A DNA stretch of 64,000 bases from Bacteroidota bacterium (GTDB lineage: Bacteria; Bacteroidota; Bacteroidia; Palsa-948). The notes beneath the pieces were generated by a model. It searched no databases and was not told the DNA's origin. It saw nothing but the letters and a program-made list of their open reading frames with translations. The position numbers were made by a program, and so were the translations under genes. Position 1 is the stretch's first letter. Every line of letters begins with the position of its first letter. Positions 59,167 to 64,000 of this stretch are shown piece by piece. The stretch is taken from NCBI GenBank assembly GCA_016195025.1, contig JACQAL010000036.1, positions 145,411-209,410 on the forward strand, given 5' to 3'.

Positions 59167-62151
59167 TTACACCGGAATATATATTTCCACTTTTGTTCCG
59201 AGCGCATTTCCGTTTTCCTGCAAATCAAAAATATTTACGCTGAGATTCGAGTGATGAATGCGGTTCAGCACTTCCAGCCGTTCGTTTGTAATTTTCATTC
59301 CCATGGATTCGTGCAGCGGGCTGGATTTGGATTTTATTTCTTCCGACTTCTTCCTTCCGATTCCGTTGTCAGTAATCATACATATAATATAGGTATCGTT
59401 TTGCGAAATGCTGATTTCAATTTTTCCATTGCCATTTTCCTTTGGAACAACTCCATGAATGATTGCGTTCTCCACGTAGGGTTGAATGAGCATAGATGGA
59501 ATTTTATGAAAATCCATTTCAACTGCCGAATTAATTTTTATTTCGTAATCAAATTTATTTCCCCAACGCAATGATTCCAGTTCCAGATATAATTTCAGCG
59601 AATCAATTTCTTCGCGAAGCGTGACGGAAGATTTTTCGCTGTTGGAAAGAATCATGCGCATGAGTTTGGCAAACTTGTTCAAATATTTCAGCGCGGAATC
59701 CTCATCCTTTGTCATAATAAAACTTTGAATCGAACTCAGCGAATTAAAAATAAAATGCGGGTCCATCTGCGCGCGCAATGCTTTGAGTTCATTGGTTGCC
59801 AGTTGAATTTCGCGCGAAAGTTTTTCGGTTTCTTTTCTTCTGATTGCATCGGCTCGAAGGCGGAATAAAATCAGAAGCAAAATAATTCCTGCCACGGTTG
59901 AGCTTGCGACAAACCACCACCTTTTCCAGATGGGTGGAAGAATTACAAAAGAAAATGTTGCTGGATTTTTATTCCATAAATTTTCATTGTTGCATGAAAT
60001 AACTTTGAACGAATATTTTCCCGGAGAAAGATTTGCATAGCGCGCGAAAGTTTCTTTTGTTTCGGGCGACCATGTTTTATCATAGCCATTGAGCATGTAT
60101 TTATAGCGGACTTTTTCCGGATTGGTCAAACAAATTCCGACATACTCAAAAGAAATATTGTTGAGATAATACGGAAGTTTGGAATTGTTTGCGAGCAGCG
60201 TATCGTTATAAAAGATGCGGATGTTTTTTATGCTCGTCTGCGATTCGATGTGATTGCGATGAAGCGCGTAGGGATTAAAATGAATGAGCCCGTTCACCGT
60301 GCCGAACCAAAGCGTGCCGTCTTCATCGCGCCAGATTCCGTTTGAGTTTGTTTCCAAACTGCTCACGCCTTCTTCCTGCCCGAACTGCTCGAGCAAAATT
60401 TTTCCGGTGCGTTTCCATTCTTTCACATTTAATTTATTTACGCCCTGGTTTGTTCCGATGTAAAGATTTTCATAGGAGGAATCAAACTTCATCACGTAAA
60501 TCAAATCGGAACTCAAACCATCTTTCTCGCTGACCTGAGAAATTTTTTCTGAAGAAGAATTATAAATATAAATTCCATCGAAACTTCCGAGAAAAATATT
60601 TCCATCCCTGTCTTCTTCAATGGCGAGATAGGTTTTGCTTTTCAGGTTTAATTTCTCAGAAATATTTTCAAAATCTTTCCCATTGTAGCGGAACAATCCA
60701 CCGAGGTAAGTTCCGAACCAGATATTTTTTTTGCTGTCTTCAAATTCAAACCACACATTAAAATTTTGTCCGTCCGAAGTTTTCAAATCAAACTTTTTAA
60801 AATTTCTCCCGTCCCAGATTGCGCCTCCGCGATTTCCGCCCAGCCAACTATTTCCCTTCGAATCCTGAAGCAAAGAAGTAACCGAATCGCCTTTCAATCC
60901 CTCCAATTTTCCGCGAATGTTTTTGAAAGCACTTCCATTGTAAATAGAAACTCCTTTGTTCGTTCCCATCCAGATATTTCCATTCTTGTCTTCCATGCCC
61001 GCGCACATGAAAGTTCCGATGAGCCCGTCTTTCTCTGAAAAATTTTTGAACTCTTTTCCATCGTAGCGGTAAAATCCTTCTTCGTAGGTTCCCACCCAGA
61101 GATTTTTTTTACGGTCGCGGAAAATCGGAAAGATGAACGGATTTTTCAAACCGTGCTTGTCGGAAAAAGTGGAGAATGCCGGATCGCGGAAACGATACAA
61201 GCCATTGGAAGTTCCGAGCCAGAGATTTCCCTCATCATCCACAAAAAGTTTGCTCACTTTATTTCCATTCTGCACATCGCTCACATGAAACGACTGCACT
61301 TTTCCATCTTCAGAAATTTTATTCAGCCCTTTCAAAGTTCCCACCCAAATATTATTTGAATGTTCATCTTTCCTTACCGCCTGAATTGCTTTATCCAACA
61401 AACCATCTTTCGCAGTGAATGTTTTGAACTTTATTCCATCGTATTTTACAACGCCAGCATTTGTTCCGAACCACATATTTCCATTTTCATCTTCGGTGAT
61501 GGAGGTAACGGTTGAATCATAAACGCTGTTGATGATGGAATAATTGTCGAACGATTTATCCTGCGGGTTTTTATTGGTGAAAACAATTTTGCTCACACCG
61601 CTATCGGAATTCAACCAGAGATTTCCATTCTTATCCGCATAGATTAACGAAATATTATTCGAACTCAAACCATTTTTTATTGTGAGCGAAGAAAAATTTC
61701 TACCATTATATATAGTGATTCCATTGGTTGTGGCAATCCAGAGATTTCCGTTTTTATCTGAGGTGAGCGAGTTAATATAATCTCCGGACAATCCGTTTTT
61801 CGAAGTGAAGGTTGAAAAATTCTTCCCGTCAAACTTACTTAGCCCGCTGATAGTTCCAATCCAGATATTTCCCTGCGAATCTTCCGCAATGCTCGTCACC
61901 AAGTGATTCGCCAAACCGTTTTTCGGAGAATAGTTGGTGAAATTTTTTCCATCGAACTTGCTGAGTCCTCCGTAGCCACCCGTCCATAAATTTCCTTTGC
62001 TGTCCTGAAAAATGCAATACACCTGCACATAAGGCAACCCTTGCTCGGCAGAATAATTTTTGAAGTTGTAGGATTGGGAAAAACAATGTACATTGTACAT
62101 TGTACATTGTACAATGAAAAAAGAAAACAAAAACTTTTTCTTAAAAAACAT
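59167..62151 (-). CDS. Propeller-type sensor histidine kinase (LytS-like core)
   Basis: The 994-residue sensor has a signal peptide (1-26) whose hydrophobic end is encoded by TACATTG repeats (62089-62116). A long two-component-regulator propeller (about 30-640, many GNLWIGT blades) is followed by a Y_Y_Y domain (about 655-735) and one membrane helix (about 742-762). The cytosolic kinase has His799 in MDPHFIFNSLSS and an HATPase with DNGIGRK. The propeller is extracytoplasmic, in the manner of hybrid polysaccharide sensors, but the kinase and regulator are separate here. The LytTR gene follows 26 bases on. Confidence 0.94.
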   Translation of the reverse strand: MFFKKKFLFSFFIVQCTMYNVHCFSQSYNFKNYSAEQGLPYVQVYCIFQDSKGNLWTGGYGGLSKFDGKNFTNYSPKNGLANHLVTSIAEDSQGNIWIGTISGLSKFDGKNFSTFTSKNGLSGDYINSLTSDKNGNLWIATTNGITIYNGRNFSSLTIKNGLSSNNISLIYADKNGNLWLNSDSGVSKIVFTNKNPQDKSFDNYSIINSVYDSTVTSITEDENGNMWFGTNAGVVKYDGIKFKTFTAKDGLLDKAIQAVRKDEHSNNIWVGTLKGLNKISEDGKVQSFHVSDVQNGNKVSKLFVDDEGNLWLGTSNGLYRFRDPAFSTFSDKHGLKNPFIFPIFRDRKKNLWVGTYEEGFYRYDGKEFKNFSEKDGLIGTFMCAGMEDKNGNIWMGTNKGVSIYNGSAFKNIRGKLEGLKGDSVTSLLQDSKGNSWLGGNRGGAIWDGRNFKKFDLKTSDGQNFNVWFEFEDSKKNIWFGTYLGGLFRYNGKDFENISEKLNLKSKTYLAIEEDRDGNIFLGSFDGIYIYNSSSEKISQVSEKDGLSSDLIYVMKFDSSYENLYIGTNQGVNKLNVKEWKRTGKILLEQFGQEEGVSSLETNSNGIWRDEDGTLWFGTVNGLIHFNPYALHRNHIESQTSIKNIRIFYNDTLLANNSKLPYYLNNISFEYVGICLTNPEKVRYKYMLNGYDKTWSPETKETFARYANLSPGKYSFKVISCNNENLWNKNPATFSFVILPPIWKRWWFVASSTVAGIILLLILFRLRADAIRRKETEKLSREIQLATNELKALRAQMDPHFIFNSLSSIQSFIMTKDEDSALKYLNKFAKLMRMILSNSEKSSVTLREEIDSLKLYLELESLRWGNKFDYEIKINSAVEMDFHKIPSMLIQPYVENAIIHGVVPKENGNGKIEISISQNDTYIICMITDNGIGRKKSEEIKSKSSPLHESMGMKITNERLEVLNRIHHSNLSVNIFDLQENGNALGTKVEIYIPV
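62089..62116. repeat. Four 7-bp words (TACATTG) in the kinase signal peptide
   Basis: TACATTG, TACATTG, TACATTG and TACAATG run in register. Translated on the minus strand as part of IVQCTMYNVHC in the signal peptide. Confidence 0.9.
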
Positions 62152-62179
62152 AAGCGAAGTTAGAAAGATTCTCCGCCTT

Positions 62180-62686
62180 TTAATATTGAGGGCGTTTCAG
62201 AATTTCGGAATAAATTATTGCTTTGCGAATATCAAAATCTGATTCCTGTTCTTCTGTTGGAACGGATTCTTCAGTAAAAGGTTTTTTAGAAATTTCCTTT
62301 TCGCTTGCTAAAAAAGGTTTTGGCATTTCTTTTATTTTGGAAGGAGGATGTGATGGAGTTGCTTTAACTTTTTTTGCGTGCGTAACAATTTTTGCCGGCT
62401 GCGGTTTTATTTTGATTGGCTCAGGTTTTAGATCCCGATAGCTATCGGGATGCCTCTCGGGAATTTTTGGCTCAGGAACTTTTCCTAAAACTTCTTCGAG
62501 CATTTTTTTAAAATCATCTCCGGGCTGAGGAAGCGGTGAAGAAGTTGGCGGCTTAACTGTGGAAGACGGTTCGGGTTTTTTCTCCGCAGGTTTTTGCTGA
62601 GTTGCTTTTTTAGCCGCCTTGATGATACTATATATAATGTATAGTATTGCAAAGACAATGTATATGTAATTTGTGGCTGCGTGCAT
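62180..62686 (-). CDS. Small single-helix membrane protein with Pro/Lys-rich tail
   Basis: I do not recognise the family. The 168-residue product has one N-terminal membrane helix (about 6-24, YIYIVFAILYIIYSII) and a long charged, Pro-rich cytosolic segment (about 30-140). A 20-base perfect palindrome (62432-62451) is in frame, encoding RHPDSYRD, around residues 80-85. The product ends EILKRPQY. It lies 28 bases upstream of the propeller kinase in the same direction and may be co-transcribed. Confidence 0.6.
   Translation of the reverse strand: MHAATNYIYIVFAILYIIYSIIKAAKKATQQKPAEKKPEPSSTVKPPTSSPLPQPGDDFKKMLEEVLGKVPEPKIPERHPDSYRDLKPEPIKIKPQPAKIVTHAKKVKATPSHPPSKIKEMPKPFLASEKEISKKPFTEESVPTEEQESDFDIRKAIIYSEILKRPQY
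62432..62451. repeat. 20-base perfect palindrome ATCCCGATAGC/GCTATCGGGAT in a gene
   Basis: A perfect dyad inside the coding sequence at 62180-62686, shortly followed by a partial CTCGGGA copy. It looks like an intergenic-type palindrome carried into a Pro-rich linker. Confidence 0.85.
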
Positions 62687-62693
62687 TAGTAGG

Positions 62694-62776
62694 ATTGCGG
62701 ATTACGAATTTTAGATTTCGGATTAAAAATACAAAAGGCAATTCAATCCGCAATTTTGTCAATTCGCAATCCGAAA
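62694..62776. repeat. Two inverted 7-bp-word tracts between the hppD gene and the 62180-62686 gene
   Basis: GATTGCG, GATTACG, AATTTTA, GATTTCG and GATTAAA (62694-62728) are mirrored by AATCCGC, AATTTTG, TCAATTC, GCAATCC (about 62746-62773). The gap contains no clear promoter. Confidence 0.75.
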
Positions 62777-62780
62777 TATT

Positions 62781-63926
62781 TTAGAGTGTTCCGCGCTGCT
62801 CCTGCTCGCGTTCAATTGCTTCAAACAACGCTTTGAAATTTCCTTTGCCGAAACTTTTCGCGCCTTTGCGCTGGATGATTTCAAAAAACACGGTCGGGCG
62901 GTCTTCTACAGGTTTTGTAAAAAGTTGCAGCAAATATCCTTCTTCATCCCGGTCAACAAGAATATTTAATTTTTTTATTTGCTCAATGTCTTCATCAATT
63001 TTCCCCACTCGTGCAAACAAATCATCATAATAAGTTTCGGGCACGTAAAGAAAATCTACTCCGCGTTTGCGAAGCTCCGTCACTGTAAAAATAATATCTT
63101 CTGTCAACAGCGCAATGTGCTGCACTCCTCCGCTTTTATAAAATTCAAGGTACTCGTCAATCTGAGATTTCTTTTTTCCTTTTGCCGGTTCGTTAATAGG
63201 AAATTTCACATAGCCGTTTCCGTTAGAAACCACTTTGCTCATCAGCGCGGTATATTCAGTGGAAATATCTTTGTCATCAAAAGTGATTAGCAATTTAAAT
63301 CCCATTACATCTTCATAAAATTTCACCCACTGATTCATTTGCCCGAGATCCACATTTCCTACGCAATGGTCAACCACTTTCAATCCGACAGAAGAGGTTT
63401 TGATTAATGATTTTGCAGGTTTGTATCCGGGAAGAAAAACTCCTTTGTAATTTTTTCTTTCCACAAATGTGTGAATGGTTTCACCGTATGTGTGAATGGA
63501 AGAAACTTTTACTTCTCCAAATTCATCTTTGAAAGTTTGCGGAGGAGAAAATGGTTTTGCTCCGCGCTTCACCGTTTCGTTGAAAGATTTTTCCGCATCA
63601 TCCACCCACAGTGCAAGCACTTTCACACCATCGCCATGCTTTGCAACGTGCTTTGTGATTTCGCTGTTCGGGTCAAGCGAAGTAGTGAGCACCAAACGGA
63701 TTTTTCCCTGCTGAAGCACATACGATGCTCGGTCTTTCATTCCTGTTTCCAATCCTGCATACGCCACAAGTTCATAGCCCCAGGCAGATTGATAATAGTA
63801 AGCAGATTGTTTCGCGTTACCAACATAAAATTCTACATAATCGGTTCCGTTGAGCGGAAGAAAATCAGGGCTGCCATTTTTATGAAGCTCCTGAAGTTTA
63901 TTTATTGGTTCTGTTTTGGTAGCCAT
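62781..63926 (-). CDS. hppD: 4-hydroxyphenylpyruvate dioxygenase
   Basis: Non-heme iron oxygenase that turns 4-hydroxyphenylpyruvate into homogentisate in tyrosine breakdown, showing aerobic aromatic catabolism. The 381-residue product has two vicinal-oxygen-chelate domains. The iron ligands are His187 (VDHCVGN), His270 (GVQHIALLT) and Glu349 (VFFEIIQRKG). The C-terminal gate is GKGNFKALFEAIEREQEQRG. The upstream part of any tyrosine operon lies beyond the window edge or elsewhere. Confidence 0.97.
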   Translation of the reverse strand: MATKTEPINKLQELHKNGSPDFLPLNGTDYVEFYVGNAKQSAYYYQSAWGYELVAYAGLETGMKDRASYVLQQGKIRLVLTTSLDPNSEITKHVAKHGDGVKVLALWVDDAEKSFNETVKRGAKPFSPPQTFKDEFGEVKVSSIHTYGETIHTFVERKNYKGVFLPGYKPAKSLIKTSSVGLKVVDHCVGNVDLGQMNQWVKFYEDVMGFKLLITFDDKDISTEYTALMSKVVSNGNGYVKFPINEPAKGKKKSQIDEYLEFYKSGGVQHIALLTEDIIFTVTELRKRGVDFLYVPETYYDDLFARVGKIDEDIEQIKKLNILVDRDEEGYLLQLFTKPVEDRPTVFFEIIQRKGAKSFGKGNFKALFEAIEREQEQRGTL

Positions 63927-64000
63927 TGAAAAAATTTATGTGCTGGTTACTTGAAACATTTTTTACAGCCGTTGATTTATTTCTTAATAAAAATAAACTG

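Overview
The window is chromosomal DNA of a member of the Bacteroidota, probably an uncultured or little-studied aerobic lineage. The evidence is a type IX secretion system (T9SS) gene set (porU, porV, porP/sprF, gldJ, porZ), several families confined to the phylum (DUF4286, DUF3127, DUF4907, DUF5777, DUF3078), promoters of the TTTG-N19-21-TAnnTTTG type, and A-rich translation starts without clear Shine-Dalgarno sequences. I saw no phage, plasmid, insertion sequence or CRISPR array.

Layout. 1-12.5 kb: dxs (isoprenoids), small exported proteins, a YidD-like gene with two paralogous membrane proteins, DNA repair (tag), iron-sulfur assembly (mrp, NifU C-terminal domain), and a lemA-TPM-TPM operon. 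12.5-24 kb: rsmA, DUF4286, ispF, then the T9SS core. porU-porV face left, porP-gldJ face right from a near-consensus promoter, and murF follows. 24-36 kb: two acyl-CoA dehydrogenases, anmK, an M1 aminopeptidase lipoprotein, porZ, tRNA-Arg, and a cytochrome-like/YceI/DUF5777 operon. 35-40.6 kb: signalling genes, namely a TPR class III cyclase, a TPR SpoIIE/PP2C phosphatase, a SiaC-type phosphoprotein and DUF3127. 40.6-46.2 kb: flavin reductase, a decayed DUF3078 gene beside a 21-bp repeat array, an ABC permease, a glycosyltransferase, ruvC, HIT and greA. 46.3-62.2 kb: a leftward block with a propeller histidine kinase, a LytTR regulator, a TonB-dependent receptor, a second 21-bp array, a 1632-residue T9SS cargo, a T9SS cupredoxin and a PorV/PorQ paralogue. 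62.2-64 kb: a hypothetical gene and hppD.

Genes that appear to work together: porU, porV, porZ, porP and gldJ build or run the T9SS, and the cargo block at 46-58 kb is a likely client with its own PorV/PorQ-like protein and adjacent two-component regulator. The cyclase, phosphatase and SiaC form a candidate partner-switching module. dxs and ispF belong to the non-mevalonate pathway. murF and anmK serve wall synthesis and recycling.

The most unusual signal lies across the genes. At least twelve loci carry degenerate tandem arrays of 7-bp words. Five lie inside signal-peptide codons, four inside mature coding sequence of rsmA, anmK and a glycosyltransferase, and the rest between genes. The two long 21-bp arrays (41982-42163, 54017-54205) are 3 x 7 bp and share one architecture, a 5-4-5 dyad plus a 7-bp spacer, despite unrelated sequence. 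Separate perfect palindromes also sit in frame inside genes. No database search was possible, so family names rest on recognised motifs and remembered family features, and novelty is unverified.
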